Assembly: GCF_016031635.1 (NCBI RefSeq)
Contig: NZ_JACEGD010000001.1
Span: 186,001-250,000 of the forward strand
Reading direction: 5' to 3'
From: Bradyrhizobium diversitatis
Lineage (GTDB): Bacteria; Pseudomonadota; Alphaproteobacteria; Rhizobiales; Xanthobacteraceae
Length of the DNA: 64,000 nucleotides
This document shows, one piece after another, positions 17,297 to 26,160 of this stretch. Position numbers and translations under genes: made by a program. Numbering within the stretch: position 1 is the first letter of the stretch; the number at the start of each line of letters is the position of its first letter. The notes beneath the pieces are model-generated. The model did not search any database, had not been told where the DNA came from, and was given only the letters and a program-made list of their open reading frames with translations.

Positions 17297-19324
17297 TCAC
17301 TCCTTCACGCGGATGATGATGTTGAGATACTTGTCGACCTCGGCGCTGGCGCCTGGCGGCACGACAGTGGTTGCGTCGACCTGCTCGACGATCGCGGGGC
17401 CCTGAAAGGAGAAGCCGCAGGGCAGGTCGTCGCGCTCGTAGACGGGCGTGTCCAATCCGTTGCCTTCGAACCACACCCTGCGGCGGCCAACCGGCTCAGG
17501 GATCGCACCGGTCGGTTCGTGGACGGCGAACTCCGCCTTGGGGACGACGCCCACCGCCCTCAGATTGAGACGAAAGAAGCTGACCGGGGCGCTGTCGCGG
17601 CGGAAATTGTATTCACGCTGGTGCTCGGAATGGAAGCTCTGGACGAGGTCGGCGATCGCGCCGATGGGGCTCGGTGCGTGGACCGCGAGCGAGCGCCACT
17701 GGCCGCGATACATCATGTCGATCGATCGCTGGAGCACGATATCTTGTGGTGCGATGCCTTCGTAGGTGAGCCGGGCGAGTGCGTCCTTCTCCAGCGCCGC
17801 GAACTGCGCCTCGATATCGGCGGCATCAGCCTCGTCGGCGCCGACCATACAGCTCTGCGAAAAGTCGTGCTGCATGTCGACCAGGAGGCAGCCAAGAGCC
17901 GATGTCACGCCGGGATTAGGCGGCACGATGACGACGGGGATGGCAAGCTCGCGCGCGACATCGACCCCATGCAGGGCACCTGCGCCGCCGAAGGCGACCA
18001 GAGCGAAATCGCGCGGATCGTAGCCGCGGCTGATCGAGATCAGCCGCACAGCATCCGACATGTTGGCGTTGGCAACCTTGACGATCGCGTCGGCAGCCTC
18101 GTGCAGGCCGAGGCCGAATGGCTTTGCGACGCCGTCCTCGACTGCCTGGCGTGCCAGCATGGGGTCCAGCTTCACCTTGCCGCCGGCGAGATTAGTGCCG
18201 AGCCGGCCCAGCGTGACGTTGGCATCCGTATTGGTGGGCTGCGTGTTGCCGTTGCTGTAACAGGCGGGACCCGGAAAGGCGCCGGCGGATTGCGGCCCGT
18301 TGCGCAAGGAGCCGGCCGAGTCGGTCCAGGCCAGTGATCCGCCACCGGCTCCGATGGTGAGGACCTCGATGGACGCGAAGCGGATCGGATAGCCGAACTC
18401 GATGTGCCAGTCCTTGGTGATGCGCGATTGCCCTTCATAGGCCAGCGAGACGTCGGTCGAGGTGCCGCCCATGTCGAGGCCGATCGAATTGGGAAAGCCG
18501 CAAAGACCGGCGATGTAGCGGCTGGCGATGGCACCGGCGGCGATTCCGGAACCAGCCAGACGCGCGGCGAAGTCCTTGACGCTGGCCGGCGTCATGACGC
18601 CGCCGCCGGTGTGCAATAGCAGGAGATCGCGGGTATAGCCTTCCTCGGCGAGGCGCTCGCCGAGCCTACTCGTGTAGCTAACCACGACCGGGCTGACGAC
18701 GGCATTGGCAACGGTCGTCGAAAACCGCTCGTGCTCGAAGATTTCGGGGAGCACCTGCGAGGAGATCGAGACCGGAATGTCAGGCATTTCCTCGATGAGG
18801 ATATCGCGCATGGCCCGCTCGTTCGCCCCGTTGAGATAGGCGTTCATGAAGCAGACCGCGATCGCGGCAACGCCGCGGCGCTTGAGGATGCGCGCGACGT
18901 TGCGCGCGGCCTCGACATCGAGCGGCTCGATCACGATGCCGCCGGCGTCGACCCGTTCCGGCACGGTCAGGCGGTCGCGCCGCGGGACATAAGGCTTGAC
19001 GACATCCTTGTAGGTGTCCCAGAGGTCTTCCTTGTTGGCGCGCCGGATCTCGATGACGTCGCGAAACCCCTTGGTCGTGACCACGGCGGTGCGTGGTAGG
19101 CGGCGCGTGATCAGTGCGTTGGTCGCAACCGTCGTGCCGTGGGAGAATAGCGCCACATCGGTAAGATTGATGCCTGCCTTGGATACGCCGCCCATGATCC
19201 CCTCGATGGGATCGGGCGTCGACGACGTCTTTTCGATACGGATGAGGCCGGTTGCCTCGTCCATGATGCAGATATCGGTAAAGGTGCCGCCGACGTCGAC
19301 GGCCACACGAAGGTTCTGCACCAT
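17297..19324 (-). CDS. hyuA: Hydantoinase/oxoprolinase subunit A
   Basis: This 675-residue protein has an actin-like ATPase fold (Hydant_A_N plus Hydantoinase_A). The N-terminus reads VAVDVGGTFTDICI (phosphate 1 loop). SHGTTVATNALITRR, PNSIGLDMGGTSTDVSL (phosphate 2) and FALVAFGGAGALHG (adenosine loop) follow. It energises the ring-opening or carboxylation reaction carried out with HyuB. An AraC gene lies 161 bp upstream on the same strand and is the obvious candidate regulator. No biotin or acetone-carboxylase gamma subunit accompanies it, so the hydantoinase/oxoprolinase role is favoured over carboxylase. Confidence 0.92.
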   Translation of the reverse strand: MVQNLRVAVDVGGTFTDICIMDEATGLIRIEKTSSTPDPIEGIMGGVSKAGINLTDVALFSHGTTVATNALITRRLPRTAVVTTKGFRDVIEIRRANKEDLWDTYKDVVKPYVPRRDRLTVPERVDAGGIVIEPLDVEAARNVARILKRRGVAAIAVCFMNAYLNGANERAMRDILIEEMPDIPVSISSQVLPEIFEHERFSTTVANAVVSPVVVSYTSRLGERLAEEGYTRDLLLLHTGGGVMTPASVKDFAARLAGSGIAAGAIASRYIAGLCGFPNSIGLDMGGTSTDVSLAYEGQSRITKDWHIEFGYPIRFASIEVLTIGAGGGSLAWTDSAGSLRNGPQSAGAFPGPACYSNGNTQPTNTDANVTLGRLGTNLAGGKVKLDPMLARQAVEDGVAKPFGLGLHEAADAIVKVANANMSDAVRLISISRGYDPRDFALVAFGGAGALHGVDVARELAIPVVIVPPNPGVTSALGCLLVDMQHDFSQSCMVGADEADAADIEAQFAALEKDALARLTYEGIAPQDIVLQRSIDMMYRGQWRSLAVHAPSPIGAIADLVQSFHSEHQREYNFRRDSAPVSFFRLNLRAVGVVPKAEFAVHEPTGAIPEPVGRRRVWFEGNGLDTPVYERDDLPCGFSFQGPAIVEQVDATTVVPPGASAEVDKYLNIIIRVKE

Positions 19325-19485
19325 GCGACATCCTCATCGAATTGCGATCGCCGATCATATGCAAATCGGTGGCGGCAGTTCTTGACGCTGAGCGCAGGAA
19401 AATTTGTGCGAGAGAGCAGCAACGGTCGACGTGCCGACGCCGACTATCGGCTGCCTAAGGGTTGGTCAGGCGCGCAAATGTGCCT

Positions 19486-20445
19486 TCAGGAAAGGGCGGT
19501 GCGTGCCGCAGCGCGGGCCTCGCTCGGGGTGCAGCCGAACCGGCTGCGGTAGTTCCGGCTGAACTGGGCCTGGTCACTGAAACCCCAATGGTAGGCGATT
19601 TCCGAGATGCTCTTGCGGCAGGACGGATCGCGCAGCATGGCGTCGGACATCGACAGGCGCTGGTTCCGGATATAGGCGCAAACGGTGACACCTTCGCCCT
19701 CAAAGACCTGATGAAGATATCTGAGCGAGATGCCACAGCCGTCTGCGACCATTTGCGGTGTGAGCCGCATGTCGTCGAGGCGAGTGCGAATGAACTGCTC
19801 GCAGCGATGGAGATGGCCATTGCGAACGGACGAGGAATGGCCCACCAGCACGCGGTCGTCGGATTCGATCACCATCGCCAAGAGATCGATGAGATGCTTG
19901 CCCATTACGGCGCGAGCCGTGTCGTCCATGTCCGCGATGCGTTCGCCGGCAAGACGCAGCGTGTCGACGAAAAGTGCGCCCACGCTGCGGCTGGCGTCGA
20001 ATTGCAGCGTGGCAAGGCGTTCCGGGCGGGATATCCGAGCACGCAGGACGGCGCTCGGGATCTTCAGCACCCAGAGCGCCGCCGGATCATGATGGCTGAA
20101 TTCATAGGGCAGATGGCTTCGCTCGATCAAGAATGCGCCGGGCCGGCACCGCACGTCCTTGCCATCCTGCACGAAACGGATCTCGGCGAGCTCGGGGACC
20201 GTGATGAGGAAGCATTCTTCCCGCTCATTCGCGAGGTGCCGTTCGCGGCGCCTGTAGAGCAGGCCATTCGAGACATTGCGGGATATCGAGATCGGACCCA
20301 TGGACCATGCGCCCAGGCCCGCATGGAAGTTGCGACCGCCGGGAAAGACAAGATCGAGCGGGAAGTAGGTATTGGAGACAACGTCCCGCCAGAAATGCCG
20401 TCGATTTTGCAAGGGAACATCGCTGGTCGCATAAGTGGCCTGCAT
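19486..20445 (-). CDS. AraC-family transcriptional regulator
   Basis: This 319-residue protein has an N-terminal AraC-binding-like domain (residues ~20-190) and a C-terminal double helix-turn-helix. DDMRLTPQMVADGCGISLRYLHQVFE is the first helix-turn-helix, and SISEIAYHWGFSDQAQFSRNYRSRFGCTPSEAR is the highly conserved second. It precedes hyuA on the same strand with 161 bp between, so it probably controls the hyuAB genes. The effector is unknown. Confidence 0.92.
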   Translation of the reverse strand: MQATYATSDVPLQNRRHFWRDVVSNTYFPLDLVFPGGRNFHAGLGAWSMGPISISRNVSNGLLYRRRERHLANEREECFLITVPELAEIRFVQDGKDVRCRPGAFLIERSHLPYEFSHHDPAALWVLKIPSAVLRARISRPERLATLQFDASRSVGALFVDTLRLAGERIADMDDTARAVMGKHLIDLLAMVIESDDRVLVGHSSSVRNGHLHRCEQFIRTRLDDMRLTPQMVADGCGISLRYLHQVFEGEGVTVCAYIRNQRLSMSDAMLRDPSCRKSISEIAYHWGFSDQAQFSRNYRSRFGCTPSEARAAARTALS

Positions 20446-20575
20446 GCCGCACTCCGTCCTTGTCGTCGTCCGTCTGCGCCTTACGGTCTTTCATCGCGCC
20501 GACTGCCGTGATTGGCCCAAGCTTGGCGAGGACGACCTGCCGACGTCAAATCGAATTTAAGCAGGTGCCGATATC

Positions 20576-21541
20576 TCAGATTTCGATGGCCTCGTCCGAT
20601 CGTTGTCTGTGGTCGATGCCGACAGGAGGACGTACGGGACCAACACCCGCCACGGCGAAGCGCATGAAGTCGCGATACGCCTTGGCGGCCTCCGAAAATT
20701 GGGTGTCACGGCGCCAGGCCAGTCCGACGTCCATGCTGGGCACTTCGTTCTCGATGACGCGGGTCTCGATCCGTTGTCCCTCGAGCGACCAGGGACGGTA
20801 GACGAGATCGGACAGGATCGTAATGCCCATTCCGCCTGCAACCATGGATCGGACGGCTTCGACGGAGGAAGTGCGGAAGATCGTTCGCGGTTCGAGCGAC
20901 AAGGCGTTCCAGTAGCGCATCGACGTATGCTTGGCCTCGTCGACGGTGAGCATGACGTAAGGGTAGTTCGCGATCTCAGCGAGATGGACGCGCTCGGCGC
21001 GGGTCAATGGATGATCGGGAGCGAGCCACAACCGGCGCGGCGACCGCAACAACGTCTCGCTCGCAAGCATGGCGTTGTTGTGCAGGTTCGAGACCAGCAT
21101 GACCGCGAGATCGAGCGCACCGTCGACGACGGCGCGTTCAAGCACGTCCCGCGGCGCCTCGTACAGCTCGACCGTGATCCCGGGAAAGCTTGCCTGGAAA
21201 CGCATCTGATGGCGCGGCAGAAAATAGCCGGATACGGTATAGGTGACGCCGATGCGCACCGTTCCGAACAGCGGACCGGCGGAGATATGCGTCCCGCGGA
21301 CGGCTTCGGCGACTGAAGCAAGGATCTGGCGTCCCTGCGACAGGAACCGGCTGCCCTCCATGGTGACGGTTACCCCGGCCGGGGTACGTTCCAGCAGGCG
21401 GGCGCAGACTATCGCTTCGAGTTGCTGGATCGCGGCGGTGACTGCGGATTGCGAGACATTCAGGTCGACGGCCGCCTGGCTGATCCGTCCAGTTTCGGCC
21501 GCGGCGATGAAATAGCGGATTTGTTTCAGAGAAACGGACAT
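20576..21541 (-). CDS. LysR-family transcriptional regulator
   Basis: This 321-residue LysR-type regulator has an N-terminal winged helix: LKQIRYFIAAAETGRISQAAVDLNVSQSAVTAAIQQLE covers residues ~5-42. The effector-binding domain follows (FGTVRIGVTYTVSGYFLP, MVAGGMGITILSDLVYRPW). It stands on the same strand, 218 bp after pxpC. A possible LysR box lies just upstream (21561-21577). The neighbouring liv-pxp operon is the likely target. Confidence 0.92.
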   Translation of the reverse strand: MSVSLKQIRYFIAAAETGRISQAAVDLNVSQSAVTAAIQQLEAIVCARLLERTPAGVTVTMEGSRFLSQGRQILASVAEAVRGTHISAGPLFGTVRIGVTYTVSGYFLPRHQMRFQASFPGITVELYEAPRDVLERAVVDGALDLAVMLVSNLHNNAMLASETLLRSPRRLWLAPDHPLTRAERVHLAEIANYPYVMLTVDEAKHTSMRYWNALSLEPRTIFRTSSVEAVRSMVAGGMGITILSDLVYRPWSLEGQRIETRVIENEVPSMDVGLAWRRDTQFSEAAKAYRDFMRFAVAGVGPVRPPVGIDHRQRSDEAIEI

Positions 21542-21560
21542 CGCAGTCGATCCGATATTT

Positions 21561-21577
21561 TGAGTTTGCCTAACTCA
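21561..21577. promoter_or_regulatory. Candidate LysR-type operator
   Basis: TGAGTT - 5 nt - AACTCA is a perfect inverted repeat 20 bases upstream of the LysR start, a position usual for autoregulation. A second palindrome, AGCGCTTGAGCGCT, lies at 21580-21593. Confidence 0.4.
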
Positions 21578-21759
21578 TGAGCGCTTGAGCGCTGCTTCTC
21601 GCGCATCAGTTTTCGTTGCAACTCCCGTGCCCAACGCCCGCGCCGGCGACTGGAGGAACAAAGTCAGTGGAGTGGAGGGACGGTCAGAGCGACCACGCAC
21701 GATTGCCTCGGGGCCTGGCAGCCGCGCGTACCACCCCCTCAGCCCAAGGCCCAAGGCCG

Positions 21760-22737
21760 TTACGCCAACGCGCTCCGGAGCTTGCCCAGCAACCCGGCTC
21801 GGCTCTTGCGCGCCGCAAGGGCCTCATCCATCCCAACCTTGACGAACCTGACCGGTGTATTCGGCTGGAGCTGGCCGATCAAATCCATGTCCGCGGCGAT
21901 GACCGTGCCGACCATGAAATAGCCGCCGCCCGAGACGGCGTCGCGATGCAGTACAATCGGTTCGGTACCGCCGGGAACTTGGATTGACCCGTAGGGATAG
22001 CAGGCATCGGTGATATTGGACGGATCTGAACCGGCCCCGAAGGGCGGCTCGCGCGGCACGAACTCGAGCGGCTTGCCACCTTTGAAACGGTAGCCGATGC
22101 GATCAGCTTCCGGCGCAACCTTCCAGGTGTCGCCGAAGAAGCCGTTGCCAGCCGTGTCGGTGATGCGATGCCAATATAGCCCCGGCATCACGCGCAGTTC
22201 CGTTGGCATCGCCGCCGGCAGGCCGCGCAGATCTTTCCCGACCGAGCGGCCTTCCTTGACCGCTGCGGCGGCCTTGCCGATTGGAAGTTCGTCACCGGCC
22301 TCGAGCTTTCGGCCCTTGAAGCCGCCAAGCGCGCCGAGCGCGTAGGTGGAACGCGAGCCCAGGACAAGCGGCACGTCGATGCCACCGGCGATCGCGATAT
22401 AGCCGCGCGCGCCCTGCTTGAGGAAATCGAAGGAGAGCTTCTGGCCGCGCTTCACCTTGAAGCTCGTCCAGGTCTCGCGCGGCTCGCCGTCGAGCTTTGG
22501 CGGCAGCTCGGCTCCAGTGATCGCGACCACGGCGTCATCGGTAAATTCGAGCTCCGGCCCCATGAACACGGCCTCGAGAACCGCAGCGCCTTCCTCGTTG
22601 CCCACGAGCAGGTTGGCGGCGGCGAGCGCGTGACGATCCATACCGCCGGAAAGCGGGATGCCGATGTGATAATAGCCGGGACGTCCCAAGTCCTGGACGG
22701 TTGTGGCAAGGCCGGGCTTCAGGACCTTAATTGCCAT
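21760..22737 (-). CDS. pxpC: 5-oxoprolinase subunit C (biotin-dependent carboxyltransferase-like)
   Basis: This 325-residue KipA/PxpC-family protein belongs to the allophanate hydrolase subunit 2 superfamily. It opens with the diagnostic VQDLGRPGYYHIGIPLSGGMDRHALAAANLL stretch. PPFGAGSDPSNITDACYPYGSIQVPGGTEPIVLHRDAVSGGGY-type sequence is in the C-terminal half. With PxpA and PxpB it forms the prokaryotic ATP-dependent 5-oxoprolinase, which opens pyroglutamate to glutamate. The gene overlaps pxpB by 11 bases. Its linkage to biotin carboxylase and carrier genes leaves open a biotin-dependent variant reaction. Confidence 0.88.
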   Translation of the reverse strand: MAIKVLKPGLATTVQDLGRPGYYHIGIPLSGGMDRHALAAANLLVGNEEGAAVLEAVFMGPELEFTDDAVVAITGAELPPKLDGEPRETWTSFKVKRGQKLSFDFLKQGARGYIAIAGGIDVPLVLGSRSTYALGALGGFKGRKLEAGDELPIGKAAAAVKEGRSVGKDLRGLPAAMPTELRVMPGLYWHRITDTAGNGFFGDTWKVAPEADRIGYRFKGGKPLEFVPREPPFGAGSDPSNITDACYPYGSIQVPGGTEPIVLHRDAVSGGGYFMVGTVIAADMDLIGQLQPNTPVRFVKVGMDEALAARKSRAGLLGKLRSALA

Positions 22738-23602
22738 GGAGAACCCCCTCGAGTTTGCGATTGTAGGCGTCGATGTCGTTGTTGAATTCGGTCAGCGAGA
22801 ATGAGACGTCGCGGATGATCGGCGCGAAACGGCCCGCATCGACATCGGCCACCGCAGCGTCATAGGCCGGTCGGTCGATCGGTTTCCATTTCACGATGTC
22901 GCCCGGCTTGAACAGGCACATGAAGTCACGCAGGTAGCTGATCTTCTGGTTGGGATCGTAGATCGGCATCGGCGTGATGCCGAACATCTGGTAGCCGCCG
23001 GCGCCGCGTACCGAGTAAATGCAGCTGAAGCATCCGCCGTGTCCGACGGTGAGTTTCGGCGTGTCCGTGCGTGGGCGAAGATACTTCGGCGCCTGGATCT
23101 GCCGTTGGCGTTCCACCATCTGGTAGAGGAACGGCAGGCCTGCGACGAAGCCGACCATGGAGACGAACCATGGTGCGCTGGAGTGCGCCTTGATGAAGGC
23201 GTCGACTCCGTCGAGCCCGTTGATGCGCGCGGCATATTCGAGGTCGGTGCCGTTCGGATCCTGATGGCGCTCGCGGAAGCGCATCAGCGTCTCGTGTGTC
23301 CAGGGATCGTTGTAAAGAACCGGGATTTCGATGATCCGCGTCTTGATGACCGGTGCGGATGTTTCAGATGCGGAATCCAGCTGTTTCAGCTCGACAAGCA
23401 GGTCGTCAGGCCTTATCTGGTCCGGATCGAACTTGACCTGATAGGACGCGTTGGCGGGGCAGATCTCGATCACGCCCTTGATCCTGGCGTCGCGCACTGC
23501 ATTGGTGACGAAGAGGCCCTTGAAGAAGGCCTCCAGTGACATGGACTCGGCGACCTCGGCGAAGATGTGCTCGTCGCCGCCGTAGGAAAATCGGGTTTGC
23601 AT
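22727..23602 (-). CDS. pxpB: 5-oxoprolinase subunit B (KipI/allophanate hydrolase subunit 1-like)
   Basis: This 291-residue PxpB/KipI-family protein shows FSYGGDEHIFAEVAESMSLEAFF at the N-terminus, IEIPVLYNDPWTHETL and GFVAGLPFLYQM in the middle, and GGCFSCIYSVRGAGGYQMFGITPMPIYDP near the end. The segment corresponding to AGGYQ(I/L)(I/M)G is a family hallmark. It is longer than typical PxpB (~220 residues), with extra sequence around residues 95-140 and at the C-terminus. It is coupled to pxpC by overlap. Confidence 0.87.
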   Translation of the reverse strand: MQTRFSYGGDEHIFAEVAESMSLEAFFKGLFVTNAVRDARIKGVIEICPANASYQVKFDPDQIRPDDLLVELKQLDSASETSAPVIKTRIIEIPVLYNDPWTHETLMRFRERHQDPNGTDLEYAARINGLDGVDAFIKAHSSAPWFVSMVGFVAGLPFLYQMVERQRQIQAPKYLRPRTDTPKLTVGHGGCFSCIYSVRGAGGYQMFGITPMPIYDPNQKISYLRDFMCLFKPGDIVKWKPIDRPAYDAAVADVDAGRFAPIIRDVSFSLTEFNNDIDAYNRKLEGVLHGN

Positions 23603-23645
23603 GACTAGCGGCCTCCTGTTGCCGACGGGGCGGATTCTCTTGCGG

Positions 23646-25046
23646 TCATCGGGCGACCTTGGCGGTCGTTGACGGCTCTGCTGTCGTTAGCGCTGCCGCA
23701 TGGGTTTCCAACCATGGCTCGAGCCAGGCTGTATGAAAGCGCGCGGCCCGGACGTCCGGATCGCGTACGAGCGCCTGATGCAAGGGCTTTGTCGTCGCCA
23801 AGCCCTCGACGCTGAGCTCCGCAAGGGCGCGCTCGAGCCGCCGGATCGCGCTCGGTCTGTCCTCGCCGTGCACGATCAGCTTGCCGAGCAGACTGTCGTA
23901 GAACGGCGGTACGGTGTAGCCCTGATAGAGCATGCTGTCGAAACGCACGGCTTCGCCTTCGGGTACGCTGAGCGTGCTGATTGTGCCGGGGCATGGAAGA
24001 AATCCCTTCGCGGGATCCTCGGCGTTGATGCGGACCTCAATCGAATGACCGCGGACGCGAACCTGATCCTGGCTGATACGCAGCGGCTCGCCGCCGGCAA
24101 TCCGGATCATTTCGCCCACGAGGTCGATGCCGGTGACCATTTCCGTGACGGGATGCTCGACCTGGATGCGTGTGTTCATCTCCAGAAAGTAGAATTCGTG
24201 GCTTCGGTCGTCATAGAGATATTCGAGCGTTCCGGCACCGCGATAGTCGACGGCCTTGGCGAGCGCGACTGCCGACGAACACAGCTCGTCGCGAACGGCC
24301 GGCGTCAGCGAAGGCGAGGGAGCTTCTTCCCAGACCTTCTGACGGCGCCGTTGCAGCGAGCACTCGCGCTCGAAACAATGGATGACGTCGCACCCGTCAC
24401 CGAGGATTTGCACCTCGATGTGCCGCGCGCCTTCGATCAGCTTCTCGACATAGAGCCCGCCATCGCCGAAAGCCGCGAGTGCTTCCGCTTGCGCCTGCGG
24501 CATGAGATGATGAAATTCCTCGGCTGAACGCGCGATACGGATGCCGCGTCCGCCACCGCCAGCCGCGGCCTTGATCATCACCGGAAAGCCGGTCTTTTCG
24601 ACCAGTGCGAAGGCTGCGTCGGCAGACTCCAGGCGTCCCGCGCTGCCGGGGACGGTCGGCACGCCGGCCGCAGCCGCAGCCTCGCGGGCTGCGACCTTGT
24701 CGCCCATCAGTCTGATCGATTGCGCTGTCGGGCCGACAAAGATCAGTCCGGCCGCTTCGACGGCGGCTGCGAACTCGGCGTTCTCCGCCAGGAAGCCATA
24801 GCCGGGGTGGATTGCGTCGGCGCCGGTCGTCCTCGCAGCGGCGAGGATCGTCGCCTGGTTGAGATATGATTTCGAAGCTTGCGGCGGACCGATCTCGATC
24901 GACTCGTCCGCGAGCCGAACCGCGAGCGAGTCCTTGTCGGCCTTGCTATAGACCTGAACGGTCGCAATGCCGAGCTCGCGTGCCGCACGGATGATGCGGA
25001 CTGCGATCTCGCCGCGATTGGCTATGAGGAGTTTCTGGATCGTCAT
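23646..25046 (-). CDS. Biotin carboxylase (AccC-like) subunit
   Basis: This 466-residue ATP-grasp enzyme carboxylates biotin from bicarbonate and ATP. KLLIANRGEIAVRIIRAARELGI is the biotin-carboxylase N-domain. MIKAAAGGGGRGIRIARS is the ATP-grasp glycine loop, and LEMNTRIQVEHPVTEMVTG the catalytic metal-binding motif. GKLIVHGEDRPSAIRRLERAL is in the C-domain. The start at 25046 lies 17 bp after the carrier gene. Its place among pxp genes, away from acetyl-CoA carboxylase genes, argues that it serves the PxpBC-like carboxyltransferase rather than fatty-acid synthesis, which is inference. Confidence 0.9.
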   Translation of the reverse strand: MTIQKLLIANRGEIAVRIIRAARELGIATVQVYSKADKDSLAVRLADESIEIGPPQASKSYLNQATILAAARTTGADAIHPGYGFLAENAEFAAAVEAAGLIFVGPTAQSIRLMGDKVAAREAAAAAGVPTVPGSAGRLESADAAFALVEKTGFPVMIKAAAGGGGRGIRIARSAEEFHHLMPQAQAEALAAFGDGGLYVEKLIEGARHIEVQILGDGCDVIHCFERECSLQRRRQKVWEEAPSPSLTPAVRDELCSSAVALAKAVDYRGAGTLEYLYDDRSHEFYFLEMNTRIQVEHPVTEMVTGIDLVGEMIRIAGGEPLRISQDQVRVRGHSIEVRINAEDPAKGFLPCPGTISTLSVPEGEAVRFDSMLYQGYTVPPFYDSLLGKLIVHGEDRPSAIRRLERALAELSVEGLATTKPLHQALVRDPDVRAARFHTAWLEPWLETHAAALTTAEPSTTAKVAR

Positions 25047-25062
25047 GGCCGGTCTGGCGGTC

Positions 25063-25305
25063 TCAAACGTCAATCTCGGCAATCGGCTGCCCCGCCATCA
25101 CGGCTTCCTCATTCTCGGCCAGGAATCGCACGATCTTGCCGGCCGCGCCCGCCTTGACCTCGTTGAACGATTTCATCACCTCAATGAGTCCGATCGTATC
25201 GCTGTCCGCGATGATGTCGCCGTCAGTCTTGTAGTCTGGCTTGTCGGGGGCGGGCTTGCGATAGAATATGCCCGGTAGCGGCGAGAATATCTGCTGTGTT
25301 GCCAT
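25063..25305 (-). CDS. Biotin carboxyl carrier protein domain (small BCCP)
   Basis: This 80-residue biotinyl/lipoyl-domain protein carries the biotinylation motif LIEVMKSFNEV with the target lysine at about residue 45. FSPLPGIFYRKPAPDKPDY at the start and AENEEAVMAGQPIAEIDV at the end complete the flattened beta-barrel. It lacks the long N-terminal linker of AccB, so it is a minimal carrier. AGGAG seven bases upstream of the ATG at 25305 fixes the start. It sits between pxpA and the biotin carboxylase. Confidence 0.9.
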   Translation of the reverse strand: MATQQIFSPLPGIFYRKPAPDKPDYKTDGDIIADSDTIGLIEVMKSFNEVKAGAAGKIVRFLAENEEAVMAGQPIAEIDV

Positions 25306-25342
25306 GGAGTGCTCCTGAAGGATCGTCGTTGTCCAGCCCGCC

Positions 25343-26071
25343 TCACCGCGCGGTGAGGTAGGGACGGACGGCCTCGCGAACGGCGTGCGCGATTGCGACG
25401 GCATTGGGCGTGTCGGAGTGGATGCAGATCGAGTCGGCGCCGACCAGTACGTCGTTTCCGGCCACCGATCGGGTCTTGCCTTCATTCACGGCTCTCGTGC
25501 ACCGCGACGCCGCATCGGCCGGATCCTTGGCTTCATGCTCGCGCGTGATGATGAGGCTGCCATCGGCGTTGTAGTCGAGGTCGGCGTAGTATTCGGCGAC
25601 GAAGGTGTGGCCGCGCCGCTCGTAGACCATCTGATGCAGCGTGCCCTTCATGCCGAGTAGCGGCACCTTGTAGACGTCAGCGGCATCCGCGATGGCCTCC
25701 GCGATGTTCTCGTTGCGTGCGGCCATGCCATAGAGGGCGCCATGCGGCTTGATGTGATTGAGCGGCATGCCTTCGGCATCGAGGAATGCCTTGAGCGCGC
25801 CGATCTGATAGAGCAGGCAGTTCGTCAACTCCTCACGGTCGATCTTCATCTCCCGCCGTCCAAAACCTTGCAAGTCCGGCAGTGACGGGTGGGCGCCGAC
25901 CTTGACGCCGAATTGCTTGGCGAGCTGCACCGTCTTGCGCATGTGATTGAAGTCGGATGCATGGAAGCCGCAAGCCACGTTAGCGACATCGATGTGGGGC
26001 ATCAGCGCCCTGTCGTCGCCCATTTTGTAGAGGCCATAGGCCTCGCCCATGTCGCAATTGATCACGACCAT
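25343..26071 (-). CDS. pxpA: 5-oxoprolinase subunit A (LamB/YcsF family)
   Basis: This 242-residue LamB/YcsF protein begins with the family signature VINCDMGEAYGLYKMGDD. IDVANVACGFHASDFNHMRKTV, GAHPSLPDLQGFGRR and HIKPHGALYGMAARN follow. The C-terminus SICIHSDTPNAVAIAHAVREAV is typical. It works with PxpB and PxpC in pyroglutamate opening. The true start is the ATG at 26071 behind AGGAGA. The longer frame upstream runs into the hairpin region after the binding protein. Confidence 0.92.
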   Translation of the reverse strand: MVVINCDMGEAYGLYKMGDDRALMPHIDVANVACGFHASDFNHMRKTVQLAKQFGVKVGAHPSLPDLQGFGRREMKIDREELTNCLLYQIGALKAFLDAEGMPLNHIKPHGALYGMAARNENIAEAIADAADVYKVPLLGMKGTLHQMVYERRGHTFVAEYYADLDYNADGSLIITREHEAKDPADAASRCTRAVNEGKTRSVAGNDVLVGADSICIHSDTPNAVAIAHAVREAVRPYLTAR

Positions 26072-26115
26072 TCTCCTGTTTCCTCTCAACGGCTTGCATT
26101 CGACCAAGGCACAAG

Positions 26116-26149
26116 GCCGCCCGCAGATGCGACATGGACCGCGGGCGGC
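26116..26149 (-). terminator. Intra-operon hairpin after the Liv binding-protein gene
   Basis: GCCGCCCGC at 26116-26124 pairs perfectly with GCGGGCGGC at 26141-26149 around a 16-nt loop. It lies between the binding-protein stop and pxpA. There is no T run, so partial attenuation or protection of the upstream mRNA is more likely than full termination. Confidence 0.5.
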
Positions 26150-26160
26150 GTACTGCCAGC

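Noticed and set aside
16784..18337. A 517-codon plus-strand open frame opposite hyuA and hyuB
   Set aside because: It mirrors well-conserved coding sequence on the other strand, and its composition is what reverse-complemented GC-rich codons give.
15332..19324. Acetone/acetophenone carboxylase as the identity of the hyuAB pair
   Set aside because: The families are related, but no gamma-type small subunit or biotin gene is adjacent, so hydantoinase/oxoprolinase is the better call.
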